Of a stretch of 64,000 nucleotides of DNA, positions 32,123-40,785 are shown piece after piece. The DNA comes from CF-39 sp035651155. Its GTDB lineage: Bacteria > Chloroflexota > Limnocylindria > P2-11E. The stretch is taken from contig DASRGG010000027.1 in assembly GCA_035651155.1 (NCBI GenBank), forward strand, positions 47,321 to 111,320, in the 5' to 3' direction. The translations under genes and the position numbers were made by a program. Position 1 is the stretch's first letter; every line of letters starts with the position of its first letter. The notes under the pieces were generated by a model that was given only the letters and a program-made list of their open reading frames with translations, was not told the origin of the DNA and did no database searches.

Positions 32123-32148
32123 AAGGGGGCGGCTCTCGCCGCCCCCTT
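32123..32148 (+). terminator. Bidirectional hairpin between convergent genes
   Basis: A perfect 11-bp stem (AAGGGGGCGGC / GCCGCCCCCTT) with a TCTC loop lies between the phosphatase-like gene (plus strand) and the FAD subunit of cluster B (minus strand), both of which end toward it. There is no long T-run on either side, so it is a strong hairpin rather than a classical intrinsic terminator. Confidence 0.6.
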
Positions 32149-32171
32149 CAGACCTCTGGACGACGTGCGGG

Positions 32172-33179
32172 CTAGTTGGTGCCGCCGCTCATCGCGTCGA
32201 TGAGGGTGCGCTCGATGAGGCCCTGGACCAGGTCGACCTTGTACGCGTTCAGGCTCATCGGACGGGCGACGGTGCGGATCTGCGCCGCCGCGGCCTTCGC
32301 CGCGGCCTTGACGTCCTTGCCCTTGAGCGCGTCCTCGACGACCTTCGCGCGGTACGGGACGGGCGACACGCCGCCGAGGGCGATGCGGCCGTCCTTCCAG
32401 TTGCCACCGTCGAGCGTGAACGAGACCGCGACCGAGGTGAGCGCGAAGTCGTAGACCTGGCGGTCCTTGAGCTTCGTCCACGCCCACTTCGTCCCCGCCG
32501 CGGGCGACGGGATGGTGATGTGGGTCATGAACTCGCCCGGCTTCAGGATGTTCTCGCGGAGCACGTCCACGCGCGGGCCGGTGAAGTATTCGTCGAACGA
32601 CACGGTCTTGTCGCCGTTGACGCCGGTGATCTTCGCCGAGGCGTTCATCGCCAGCAGCGCGGTCGCCGTGTCGGACGGGTGGACGATGTAGCAGAGCTCG
32701 CCGCCGATGATCGCGTGGTAGCGGTTGTCACCGGTGACCGCGTAGCAGAAGTCGCCACCCTTCTTGTAGCAGTTGAAGTCCTCGCCGCGGAAGAACCAGC
32801 AGCGCGGACGCTGGTTGATGTTCCCGCCGATCGTGCCGAAGTTCCGGATGAGCGGTGAGGCGACGCTCGCGGCCGCCTGCCCGAGCAGTCCGAACTTCTC
32901 CTGTACGGTCTTGTGGTTGATGACATCCGTCAGCGTCGTGGCCGCGCCGATGGTGAGCCCGCCGCCGTCCTCGCCGATGCCGACGAGCTCCTTGATCGTC
33001 GTGATGTCCACGAGCACGTCCGGGATCGCGAGGCCCTTGCCGTGGACCCAGTCCTTCATGAGGCCGCCGATGAGATCGCTCCCACCGGCGACCACCCTCG
33101 CCGACTTTGACGAGTTCGCCTTCAGGAGGTCTACGGCTTCTTTGATGGTCGTCGCGTCGTAGAGCTCGAATGCTCTCAT
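32172..33179 (-). CDS. Mo-hydroxylase FAD subunit with four-cysteine insertion, cluster B
   Basis: A 335-residue FAD subunit (AGGSDLIGG near 31 and TIGGN at 116-120). A loop between the FAD halves holds C127, C137, C145 and C163 (spacing x9, x7, x17), likely ligands for an additional Fe-S cluster. E. coli PaoB, the FAD subunit of the periplasmic aldehyde oxidoreductase, is known to carry an extra [4Fe-4S] in this region. A GGAGGG ribosome site precedes the ATG at 33179. It is the last gene of a small-large-FAD operon whose small subunit has a Tat signal, so this subunit would be exported in complex with it. Confidence 0.88.
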   Translation of the reverse strand: MRAFELYDATTIKEAVDLLKANSSKSARVVAGGSDLIGGLMKDWVHGKGLAIPDVLVDITTIKELVGIGEDGGGLTIGAATTLTDVINHKTVQEKFGLLGQAAASVASPLIRNFGTIGGNINQRPRCWFFRGEDFNCYKKGGDFCYAVTGDNRYHAIIGGELCYIVHPSDTATALLAMNASAKITGVNGDKTVSFDEYFTGPRVDVLRENILKPGEFMTHITIPSPAAGTKWAWTKLKDRQVYDFALTSVAVSFTLDGGNWKDGRIALGGVSPVPYRAKVVEDALKGKDVKAAAKAAAAQIRTVARPMSLNAYKVDLVQGLIERTLIDAMSGGTN

Positions 33180-33194
33180 CTCATATCCCTCCTT

Positions 33195-35669
33195 CTAGCT
33201 GCCCTTCAGCGCGGCGAGGAGCTTGTCGCGGGTGAGCGGCATGTCCGTCACCCACGCGCCGACCGCGTTGTAGACCGCGTTCACGATCGCCGGAGCGCCG
33301 GGAGCCATGGGCGGCTCGCCGATGCCGTGCGCGCCGAAGACGCCGTACTCCTTGGGCTTCTCGATGAGGAGGACGTCCGCGAGCGGCGCGTCCTTGATCG
33401 AGAGCGGGCGGTAGTCGAGGAGGTTCGGGTTGAGCGGCAGGCCCGTGGCCTTGTCGACCAACAGCTCCTCGGTGAAGACGGCGCCGGTCGCCATGACCAC
33501 GCCGCCTTCGATCTGCTGCTTGAGCGCGAATGGGTTGAGCGCGCGGCCGACGTCGTGTGCCGCGACGTACTTCGTGATCTTGACCGTTCCCGTCACGGTG
33601 TCGACCTCGACCTCGACCGCGTGCGCGGCCCAGGCCGTGCGCTGCCACTTCGGGTCCTGAACGTACTCGGCGACGCCGACGATCGGACGGCCGCCGCGGA
33701 ACGCCATGACGTCCGCGAGCTTGACCTTCTGCGCCGTGTTCGCCTTCGGGAACACCAGGCCGTCGACCATGTCGACGTCGGCCGCGGTGTAGCTGGTCTC
33801 CTGGCCCTTCTTCTTGTTGTCGTCGTTCAGCTTGCGGGCGCCCCACTCCAGGACCTTCTTCTTCGCGTCCTGGCCGGCCTCGAACTGGCCGCGGCCGCCG
33901 GTGTTCGTCTGCTGGCTACCGAACGTGCCGCTGGCGTCGGTGGTGAGCTCGGTGTCCACGTACGGGGTCGTCGTGACCGACGTGAGCGGGACGCCGAGCG
34001 ATTCGGCCGCGATCATCATCATGAGGGTCCGCTGGCCGTCGCCGATGTCGTTCGACGCCGAGACGACCTGGACGGTGCCGTCGCCGTTGATGATCACCTG
34101 ACCGCTGGCGGGGTTGCCGCCCGCGCCGTGGCTGCAGGCGTGGGCCGCGAGGCCGACGCCGTGGTAGACGCCGGGACGGACCTGCTTCGCCTTCGGGGCG
34201 TGCCAGGTGGACTTCCAGTTGATGCCGTCCGCCGCGGCGGTGATGACGTCGCGGATGCCCGGGTTGCTGAAAGGCTGCTTGGTCTCCGGGTTGCCGGTCT
34301 CGTTCAGGTTCTTCAGGCGGAACTGCACCGGGTCCATGCCGATGGCGTACGCCGCCTTCTCCATCATCACCTCGAGGGCGAACGTGCCGTTCGGGTGGGA
34401 GACGCAGCGGTACGGGCCCGACTTGAAGCTGTTGGTGAAGACGTCGACGGCTTCGAGCTTCAGGTTCGGGATCTTGTACAGCATCTGCATGTTGAACCAG
34501 GAGCCGTTCGCCGCTCCGGCCCGTTGCGCGCCGACGTTGGCGATGACCTTGAACTGGCCGAAGGCGATGGAGCCGTCCTTGTTGACGCCCATCTTCATCT
34601 CGTTACGGAACTCGTTGCGGTGCGTGCGCGTGACGAAGTCCTCGTACCGCGTGTAGTTCATCTTCACCGGACGTCCGGTCAGCTTCGACAGGATCGCGGC
34701 GTGGACCTCCATGAGGTCGATGCCGCTCCGGTAGCCGTAGCCGGAGCCGACGTAGCCCGGCTGGATCACGCGCACCTTGTTCTGCGGGATCTTGAGCGCC
34801 TGCGAGAGTCCGGCGCGCACGCCATGAGCCCACTGGCTGGTGTAGATCGCGTTCAGCTTGTCGTTGTCCCACCAGAAGAGCCCGTTCGTCATCTCGAGCG
34901 CGACGTGCTGCTCGACCGGCTTGTGCAGCGTCCCATCGACGGTCGCGTCCGCCTTGGTGTTGCTGGGGTCACCGCGAACGAGCGGGGGCGTGACCGCGAT
35001 GGTGGTGCCGTCGAGGTTGCTCTGGAACTGCTTGGGCGTGGTCGACTTCATGCCCTCGAGCATGTCGAGGACGGCCGGCAAGACCTCGTACTGCACGTCG
35101 ATGAGCCGCATCGCCTCGTCGGCGATGTGCTCGCTTTCCGCCGCGATCGCGGCGATCGGCGCGCCGACCTCGAAGACCTCCTCGCTGAAGAGGAAGCGCG
35201 TCGGGTTCGCGGCGCCCAGGAAGACGTCCTTGTATTCCTCGGGGAGGGTGTCCTTGGTCAGGACCTTGTGGACCCCGGGGAACTTTTCGGCCTTCGAGAT
35301 GTCGACCGACTTGATCTTCGCGTGCGGGTACTTGCTGCGCAGCGTGCGCATGAAGAGCATGCCCGCGACCTTGAGGTGCTCGCTGTACTGGCCCTGGCTC
35401 GTGACGATCCCGATGCCCTGCATGCGGGAGACGTCGGTGCCGATGACCCTGAACGGCGCCTGCACCGGGATCTCGGTGCTCGTGCTCGGAAGTCCCGCGC
35501 CGGGGAGCTTCCCACCGTGTGCGGCGAGGACGCTCGTGAGCATCTCGGGCTGTTCGGCCTGGAGCTGCTGCCACGTGGGGTCCTGCGCCAGATCGAGCCA
35601 ATCGCCATCGGTCAGGGAGTCGGCGTACGACGGATCCTGGGCCGCGCGGACGGCATCTAGCTTCGCCAT
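33195..35669 (-). CDS. Mo-hydroxylase molybdopterin subunit, cluster B (divergent active site)
   Basis: An 824-residue catalytic subunit of the xanthine dehydrogenase family. The overall order of blocks is kept, ending with the active-site glutamate in GAHGIGEPP. Two blocks differ from the norm: the GGGFGGK loop reads GSGYGYRSG, and the loop by the metal reads GPYRCVSHPNG, retaining a cysteine after Tyr-Arg as in CoxL (AYRCSFR) but without the rest of that motif. The first 75 residues are an extra acidic/polar extension without its own signal peptide; it presumably leaves the cell attached to the Tat-bearing small subunit. The substrate is unknown; aldehydes or N-heterocycles are plausible for exported relatives. 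Confidence 0.87.
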   Translation of the reverse strand: MAKLDAVRAAQDPSYADSLTDGDWLDLAQDPTWQQLQAEQPEMLTSVLAAHGGKLPGAGLPSTSTEIPVQAPFRVIGTDVSRMQGIGIVTSQGQYSEHLKVAGMLFMRTLRSKYPHAKIKSVDISKAEKFPGVHKVLTKDTLPEEYKDVFLGAANPTRFLFSEEVFEVGAPIAAIAAESEHIADEAMRLIDVQYEVLPAVLDMLEGMKSTTPKQFQSNLDGTTIAVTPPLVRGDPSNTKADATVDGTLHKPVEQHVALEMTNGLFWWDNDKLNAIYTSQWAHGVRAGLSQALKIPQNKVRVIQPGYVGSGYGYRSGIDLMEVHAAILSKLTGRPVKMNYTRYEDFVTRTHRNEFRNEMKMGVNKDGSIAFGQFKVIANVGAQRAGAANGSWFNMQMLYKIPNLKLEAVDVFTNSFKSGPYRCVSHPNGTFALEVMMEKAAYAIGMDPVQFRLKNLNETGNPETKQPFSNPGIRDVITAAADGINWKSTWHAPKAKQVRPGVYHGVGLAAHACSHGAGGNPASGQVIINGDGTVQVVSASNDIGDGQRTLMMMIAAESLGVPLTSVTTTPYVDTELTTDASGTFGSQQTNTGGRGQFEAGQDAKKKVLEWGARKLNDDNKKKGQETSYTAADVDMVDGLVFPKANTAQKVKLADVMAFRGGRPIVGVAEYVQDPKWQRTAWAAHAVEVEVDTVTGTVKITKYVAAHDVGRALNPFALKQQIEGGVVMATGAVFTEELLVDKATGLPLNPNLLDYRPLSIKDAPLADVLLIEKPKEYGVFGAHGIGEPPMAPGAPAIVNAVYNAVGAWVTDMPLTRDKLLAALKGS

Positions 35670-35681
35670 CTTTCTCCCTCC

Positions 35682-36668
35682 CTACTTGACCGCGTGGCCG
35701 GCGCCGGACAGCAGATCGCGGACCTGCTGCTCGGTGAGCTTGGCCGGGTCCCAACGGATCGTGATCGTGCGCTCGTTGCCGGAGACGCCGAGGATGCCGT
35801 CCTTCTTCTTCATGGTCTCCGCGAAGGGATCGAACTCCTCGATCGTCGCGAACGGCGTGTTGAACGTGAATTCCTTCGACGTACCGGTGACCGCGGGTCC
35901 CGTCTGCGCCGCGGGCTTCGCGACCTCGACGACGACGGGCTTGGAGAGATAGGTCACCTTCTCGCCGGCCATCTCGGCAGCGGCCGTGTTCACCGCGCGG
36001 TAGATCTTCGAGTACTCACCGCAGCGGCAGATGTTGCCGGCGAGCCCTTCGGCGATCTGCGCCGTCGTGGGCTTGGGGGTCGCGGCCAGCAGCGCGACCG
36101 TCGACATGATGAATCCGCGCGTGCAGATGCCGCACTGGAATCCACCGTCGAGCCAGTACGCGCGCTGCACCGGGTGCAGACCCGCGACGCCGGGGCCCGT
36201 GGCGAGCCCGGCGACGGTCTGGATCTTCTGACCGCGGCCGAGTCGCGCCGAGATGATGGTGCAGCTGTTCATCGGCTTGCCGTCGACGAGCACGGCGCAC
36301 GCGCCGCACTGCGCGCGGTCGCAACCGAGGTTGCTGTTGGAGAGCCCGAGCTGGAAGTTCATCGTCTCCCAGAGGCTTTCGCGGTTGTCGACGATGAGAT
36401 CGTGCTGCGCGCCGTCGATGTTCAGCGTGACGCGCCGCATCGTCGCGGGGATCGGGCCCGTGGCAGTCGTCTTCGTCGCGGATGTCTCCGGACTGACGAC
36501 GTTCTTGACGACGACCGCGCCACCGAGGACGACACCGGCGGTCGCCGCACCGGCACCCGCGCCGATGAGGAAGTCGCGTCGCGTGACCGAGAAGCCGTTG
36601 CCCTTGCTGTGCGTCTGCCCTGTGTCAGCTACCGTGCCCGGATCTGGATTGCCTCCCGCTTCTCCCAT
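35682..36668 (-). CDS. Tat-exported [2Fe-2S] subunit with extra C-terminal domain, cluster B
   Basis: A 328-residue small subunit, about twice the family norm. Residues 1-60 carry a twin-arginine signal (VTRRDFLIGAG, R30-R31). Two [2Fe-2S] domains follow (LGCDRAQCGACAV, then FQCGICTRGFIM and ICRCGEY). After a Thr/Pro-rich linker, residues 265-328 form an additional beta-alpha-beta unit (ILGVSGNERTITIRWDP, then KLTEQQVRDLLSGAGHAV) shaped like a heavy-metal-associated domain but lacking its CxxC. ATG 36668 was chosen because the upstream frame is unrelated. The arrangement resembles PaoA of the periplasmic aldehyde oxidoreductase, with the appended domain being new to me. Confidence 0.87.
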   Translation of the reverse strand: MGEAGGNPDPGTVADTGQTHSKGNGFSVTRRDFLIGAGAGAATAGVVLGGAVVVKNVVSPETSATKTTATGPIPATMRRVTLNIDGAQHDLIVDNRESLWETMNFQLGLSNSNLGCDRAQCGACAVLVDGKPMNSCTIISARLGRGQKIQTVAGLATGPGVAGLHPVQRAYWLDGGFQCGICTRGFIMSTVALLAATPKPTTAQIAEGLAGNICRCGEYSKIYRAVNTAAAEMAGEKVTYLSKPVVVEVAKPAAQTGPAVTGTSKEFTFNTPFATIEEFDPFAETMKKKDGILGVSGNERTITIRWDPAKLTEQQVRDLLSGAGHAVK

Positions 36669-36751
36669 AGAGGAACACCCCCATGCCCATCGCTCTGGTC
36701 GATGGCAACGACAGACTAGCAGCGGGGTAAAGGGAAGTGCCCTCGTGTGGT

Positions 36752-36764
36752 GTGGTCTGACCAC
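36752..36764 (+). promoter_or_regulatory. Short palindrome in the divergent cluster B/XdhC promoter region
   Basis: GTGGTCTGACCAC, a 5-bp inverted repeat with a CTG centre, lies in the 262-base region between the divergent Tat-subunit and XdhC genes. It may be an operator that coordinates both units. Support is positional only, and short palindromes are common in this GC-rich DNA. Confidence 0.25.
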
Positions 36765-36930
36765 CCCGGAAATGCTCGGGATCGGGGGGAACCGGCCGAG
36801 CGCCGGACTGGCCGGGACGCCGCCGGATGAAGCGGACCTGAGAGGGCGGTGCGGCCTGATCCGGTATCACGAGGAGAAACAGGTCTGCGATACACGGCGG
36901 TTTCGGGGCCTGATCGGCGGTCTATCCTCG

Positions 36931-38046
36931 ATGCGGATGCGTGAGATCTACGCGCGGATGGCCGAGCTCGAGCGCGAGGGGCGCCGTTTCGCGGTGTGCA
37001 CGGTCGTCCGGACGGTGGGCAGCACCCCCCAGGTCGTCGGCGCGAAGCTCCTGGTCGACGACCTCGGTCGCCTGACCGGCACGCTCGGCGGCGGATGCGT
37101 CGAGGGCGACGCCTTCGTCGAGGCGAAGCGGGTCCTCGCGACCGGCGACGCGTCGCTGCGCGAATACGAGCTCACCGAGGACCTCGCCTGGGACACCGGC
37201 CTCGTCTGCGGCGGCACGATGTGGATTGCCATCGAGCCCGGCGACCGCGCGCTGCGCCTCGCCGGCCGCGATCTCCTCGGCGACGTCCTCGCGGCGTCGT
37301 CGGGCGGCCGCCCGGTCGCGCTCGCGACGCTCCTGCGGAAGACCGACCGCGACTTCGCCCCCGAGGCGAAGCTGTTCGTCGAGACCGACGGCGCGGCGCA
37401 CGGCTCGCTCGGCGACGCGGCGGTCGACGCGCGCGCGCTCTCGGCCGCGGAGGAGGCGCTCCGCCAGGGCACGGCACGGACGATCGCGCTCGACGAACGG
37501 CACGAGCTGCTCATCGAGCCCATCGTGGCCAAGCCGCGCCTGGTCATCGCCGGCGGCGGTCACGTCGGCCTCGCGATCGCGAAGATGGCGACGCTCCTCG
37601 AGTACGAGGTGACCGTGATCGACGATCGCGAGGAGTACGCCGCGCGCGAACGGTTCGGACCGGGCGTCGACGTCGTCCGGATGGATATGGTCGAGGCGCT
37701 CCGCTCGCTGCCGATGGGCTGGAACAGCTTCCTCGTGATCGCGACGCGCGGCCACAAGCTCGACTCGCACTGCCTCCGCGAGGCCGTGAAGCGCGACGTC
37801 CGCTACGTCGGTTTGCTCGGCAGCAAGCGCAAGACGGTGCTCATCGCGAAGATGCTGCGCGACGAGGGCGTCCCCGAAGAGCGCATCCGGCGGGTGCACG
37901 CGCCGATCGGCCTCGACCTCGGCGGACGCACGCCGGCGGAGATCGCGCTCAGCGTGCTCTCCGAGATGAGCCTCGAGCGGTACGGCGGCTCGGGTCAGCC
38001 GCTCCGGCTTCGCGACGAGATCTACGAGCGTGCCGCGCGGCGGTAG
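36931..38046 (+). CDS. XdhC/CoxF-family molybdenum cofactor maturation protein
   Basis: A 371-residue XdhC-type chaperone that binds, sulfurates and inserts the molybdenum cofactor into xanthine-dehydrogenase-family enzymes. The N-terminal block VRTVGSTPQVVGAKLLV and GGGCVEGD are characteristic. The C-terminal Rossmann domain begins PRLVIAGGGHVGLAIAKMA and includes YVGLLGSKRKTVLI and HAPIGLDLGGRTPAEIALS. It is divergent from the cluster B subunits, like the chaperone PaoD beside paoABC, so its client is probably cluster B and perhaps all three enzymes. ATG 36931 or 36937 is the start. Confidence 0.92.
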   Translation: MRMREIYARMAELEREGRRFAVCTVVRTVGSTPQVVGAKLLVDDLGRLTGTLGGGCVEGDAFVEAKRVLATGDASLREYELTEDLAWDTGLVCGGTMWIAIEPGDRALRLAGRDLLGDVLAASSGGRPVALATLLRKTDRDFAPEAKLFVETDGAAHGSLGDAAVDARALSAAEEALRQGTARTIALDERHELLIEPIVAKPRLVIAGGGHVGLAIAKMATLLEYEVTVIDDREEYAARERFGPGVDVVRMDMVEALRSLPMGWNSFLVIATRGHKLDSHCLREAVKRDVRYVGLLGSKRKTVLIAKMLRDEGVPEERIRRVHAPIGLDLGGRTPAEIALSVLSEMSLERYGGSGQPLRLRDEIYERAARR

Positions 38047-38218
38047 GCGGATCCCGCCGCGAGGAGCGAAGAGGAGCGGCCACGGCCTGCGAGCGTGACG
38101 AATCGCGCTTCGCTACGCGCCGGAGAACACACCCCTTACTCGTACGCCCTGTGTGGCAGCGAGTCGTCTTCCTCGCTACGCATGCGGCGAGCAGACACGC
38201 GCCGCGATCGCGGCGACG

Positions 38219-39214
38219 CTAGGCGCGGCCGAGCCCGTTCAGGATGGCGCGCGCGTTGCCGCTGAAGATCGCGTCCTTGTCCGCCCGCGCGATGTCGAGC
38301 GCCTCGATGCTCGAGACGCTCCGCTCGATCGAGCCGAGCAGGTGCGGGTAGTCGCTCCCCATCACCAGATGGTCCGCGCCGACCTGCGCGATCGCGAGCC
38401 GGAGCGACGGCGCGCTGAACGAGACGGTGTCGTAGTAGAGGCGCTTCAGGTAGACGCTCGGGAGCTCGTCGATGTTCACCCGGCACTCGGCGAAATCGCG
38501 CCAGCCGTTGTCGAGACGCTCGAAGAGGTAAGGCACCGCGCCGCCGAGGTGGCCGAGGATCCACCGGACGCGCGGCAGCTCTTTGAAGACGCCGGCGTAG
38601 CAGAGGCGGGCGACCGCGAGCGTCGTGTCGAACGGGAAGCCGACGATCGGTCCGAGCACGTACTCGGAGAACGCCTCGGCGTTCGCGGGGATCATCGGGT
38701 GCACGAACACGCAGGCGCCACGGCGATCGCATTCCTCGAAGAACGGCCGGTACCGCGCGTCGGTCAGCGCGCGTCCGTTGATGTTCGAGAGCACCACGAC
38801 GCCGGAGAGACGGAGCTCGCCCAGCGCCCGGTCGAGCTCGCGAAGCGCGGCGCCGGGATCGTCCATGGGGATCGAGGCGAACCCCTTGAAGCGCGCCGGG
38901 TGTGCCGCGATGAGCTCCGCGTACGCGTCGTTCGCGAGCCGCGCGACCTCGGATTGGCGATCCGGTGGCGCGAAGTACACGTTCGGCGTCGAGAGCGAAA
39001 GCACCTCGACGTCGCTCCCGACGCGGTCCATGTCCTCGAGGCGCTTCGCCGGATCGGTCATCGGCGGCGTGACGCCGAAGAAGCGCGAGCCGCGGAACCG
39101 GATGATGGTCTGGCCCGTCGGGCTCGTCCCGAACGAGAAGTCGCCGCCGACCTCTTCGATCAGGCGGAGGTACGACCGCGGGCAGTAGTGCGTGTGGAGA
39201 TCCCAGCGCGGCAT
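38219..39214 (-). CDS. Amidohydrolase-2 (ACMSD-type) decarboxylase/hydrolase
   Basis: A 331-residue metal-dependent (beta/alpha)8 enzyme of the ACMSD/gamma-resorcylate decarboxylase group. Metal ligands are DLHTH (H7, H9), a histidine in CVFVHP, one in WILGHLGG and the aspartate in VMGSDYPHLLG. Relatives decarboxylate aromatic or muconate-type acids without oxygen. Location next to Mo-hydroxylases for possible aromatic substrates supports an aromatic catabolic role, as inference. It is transcribed alone. Confidence 0.85.
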   Translation of the reverse strand: MPRWDLHTHYCPRSYLRLIEEVGGDFSFGTSPTGQTIIRFRGSRFFGVTPPMTDPAKRLEDMDRVGSDVEVLSLSTPNVYFAPPDRQSEVARLANDAYAELIAAHPARFKGFASIPMDDPGAALRELDRALGELRLSGVVVLSNINGRALTDARYRPFFEECDRRGACVFVHPMIPANAEAFSEYVLGPIVGFPFDTTLAVARLCYAGVFKELPRVRWILGHLGGAVPYLFERLDNGWRDFAECRVNIDELPSVYLKRLYYDTVSFSAPSLRLAIAQVGADHLVMGSDYPHLLGSIERSVSSIEALDIARADKDAIFSGNARAILNGLGRA

Positions 39215-39231
39215 CCCGCGCCGAGCCTAGA

Positions 39232-39414
39232 TCAGGGGCGCGTGAGCGGCTTCGGGGGGAGCGTGAGGCCCTCCTTGCCGTAGCAGAACGTCCCCGTGCT
39301 GAAGCCCGACGCGGCGGACGCCGCGGGCGTCACCGCGTAGCAGAGACCCTGCTGCCCGGCGATCGTGCGCGACGAGGCGAAGCTCGCGCCGTACGCCTCG
39401 GGGTGGTCGAGCAG
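39232..39414 (-). other. Possible gene remnant encoding a glycine/serine-rich C-terminus
   Basis: In this frame a stretch of about 60 residues (LLDHPEAYGASFASSRTIAG, then GLCYAVTPAASAASGFSTG and FCYGKEGLTLPPKPLTRP) has a normal protein-like composition, unlike shadow frames here. The upstream part of the frame runs into the promoter and coding region of the sigma factor and loses that character. It may be the 3' remnant of a lost gene or a small gene with an unclear start. I do not recognise it. Confidence 0.25.
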
Positions 39415-39495
39415 CGAAGCAGGAGAAGGAGCCCTCGCGCTTCCGTTCCATCGCGGAGCTCTCGCGGGTCTCACAGGGCCGCGTGCGTCACGTTC

Positions 39496-39501
39496 TATAC
39501 A
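39496..39501 (+). promoter_or_regulatory. Candidate -10 element of a leaderless sigma-factor transcript
   Basis: TATACA ends six bases before the ATG at 39508, and no ribosome-binding sequence is seen upstream of that ATG apart from a weak AGGA. If used, transcription would start at or next to the start codon. No good -35 hexamer is visible, so an ECF-type or otherwise unusual promoter is possible. Confidence 0.3.
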
Positions 39502-39507
39502 GGACGA

Positions 39508-39975
39508 ATGAGGACCGGAGATGTCGCGACGTTCGGCGAGCTCCTCGAGCGGCACGAACGCGAGATCTTCGCGTACGCGCTCCGCCTGGTGGGCGACCGC
39601 GACGAGGCCGACGACATCTACCAGGAGACGTTCCTCGCGGCGTTCCGCGCCTGGCCGCCGCCGCGCCGTGGCCAGGAGCGCGCCTGGCTGTACCGGATCG
39701 CGACGAACAAGGTGGTCGATCGCGCGCGCAGGCGGAAGCGCCTCGTGCGCATGGGCGATGTGCGCCTCGCCGCGCCGGAACGCGACGGCGCGTCGATGGC
39801 CGATCTCACCGCCGCGGTGAAGGTCCTGCCGAGCGGCCAGCGAGCCGCGTTCGTGCTCCGGAAGCTGCAGGGGCTCGAGTACGCCGACGTCGCGCGGGCG
39901 CTCGAGTGCAGCGAGGATGCGGCGCGAGCCCGCGTGGCCGAGGCGATGAGAAAGGTGAAGGAGGCGATGCGATGA
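39508..39975 (+). CDS. ECF-family RNA polymerase sigma factor, linked to ogt
   Basis: A 155-residue ECF sigma factor. Region 2 is seen in RHEREIFAYALRLVGDRDEADDIYQETFLAAFRAW and RIATNKVVDRARRRKRL. Region 4 is seen in LPSGQRAAFVLRKLQGLEYADVARALECSEDAARARVAEAMRKVKEAM. Its stop overlaps the DNA-repair methyltransferase start as ATGA. This pairing suggests control of alkylation repair or a similar stress, but no anti-sigma gene is present. Confidence 0.87.
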   Translation: MRTGDVATFGELLERHEREIFAYALRLVGDRDEADDIYQETFLAAFRAWPPPRRGQERAWLYRIATNKVVDRARRRKRLVRMGDVRLAAPERDGASMADLTAAVKVLPSGQRAAFVLRKLQGLEYADVARALECSEDAARARVAEAMRKVKEAMR

Positions 39976-40601
39976 GCGGCAGGCGCGCAGCGACCCTGGA
40001 CGCGGATCGGCTGCTCGCGGACGCGCGTGAGCGTCTCGTCTCGCGGGCGCGGCGCGAAGGGCTGGAGACTGTCGGCTATCGCGTCATGGACTCGCCGCTC
40101 GGGCCGCTCTGGATCGCCGTCGGGCCACGCGGCGTGCTCGCGATCCACTACGGCGCCGAGCCGTCCGCGCCCGAGCTCGCGCGCATCGTGCGCACGTACG
40201 GGCCCGGGGTGCTGCCGGACGCGCGCCGCGCCGACCCGGTCGCGCGCGAGATCGACGAGTACTTCGCCGGCAAGCGCCGCTCGTTCGACGTCCCCGTCGA
40301 CCTCGCCCCGCTGACCGACTTCCAGCGCCGCATCCTGCGCGCGACCGCCGCGGTCGCGTACGGCGACGTCGCGACCTACGCGCGCGTCGCCGCGAAGGCC
40401 GGGAACGAGAAGGCCTCGCGCGCGGCGGGACAGGCGCTCGGCGCGAACCCGATCCCGATCGTCGTGCCGTGCCATCGCGTCGTCGCGACCGACGGCACGC
40501 TGGGCGGCTACGCCGGTGGCCTCGACGCGAAGCGGCGCCTGCTCGCCCTCGAAGGTGGCACGGTGCCGCCGGGCGGCTGGCCGAAGAAGCGCCGGGCGTA
40601 G
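39972..40601 (+). CDS. ogt: Methylated-DNA--protein-cysteine methyltransferase
   Basis: A 209-residue O6-alkylguanine-DNA alkyltransferase. The acceptor cysteine is C167 in IPIVVPCHRVVATDGTLGGYAGG. The DNA-binding helix-turn-helix precedes it (YGDVATYARVAAKAG), and the N-terminal domain starts about residue 35 (YRVMDSPLGPLWIAVG). The first 30 residues are an extra helix. It irreversibly removes methyl groups from guanine O6. It is translationally coupled to the ECF sigma factor. The symbol reflects the family. Confidence 0.92.
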   Translation: MSGRRAATLDADRLLADARERLVSRARREGLETVGYRVMDSPLGPLWIAVGPRGVLAIHYGAEPSAPELARIVRTYGPGVLPDARRADPVAREIDEYFAGKRRSFDVPVDLAPLTDFQRRILRATAAVAYGDVATYARVAAKAGNEKASRAAGQALGANPIPIVVPCHRVVATDGTLGGYAGGLDAKRRLLALEGGTVPPGGWPKKRRA

Positions 40602-40660
40602 TCCTCCTCGTTACCCTGTCGAATGCAGGGGAGGCCGTTCGTCGTAGCCATTGACGCAGA

Positions 40661-40697
40661 ACCGAGCGAGGGAAGGGCTTCGCCCCGACCGAGCGAG
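40661..40697 (+). repeat. Intergenic direct repeat with hairpin
   Basis: ACCGAGCGAG occurs at 40661-40670 and 40688-40697, flanking the hairpin GGGC-TTC-GCCC (40675-40685). Similar GAGCGAG runs occur in other intergenic stretches of the window (for example around 32060, 38060 and 40740). It looks like a small dispersed REP-like element. Confidence 0.35.
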
Positions 40698-40785
40698 TCC
40701 TCTGGCGAGTGCAGCGAGGCCGCGAGGCGACGCCGCAAAGCGGCGGAGACGAGCGGCGAAGAACAGAACGGCCAAGGAGAGCGAG

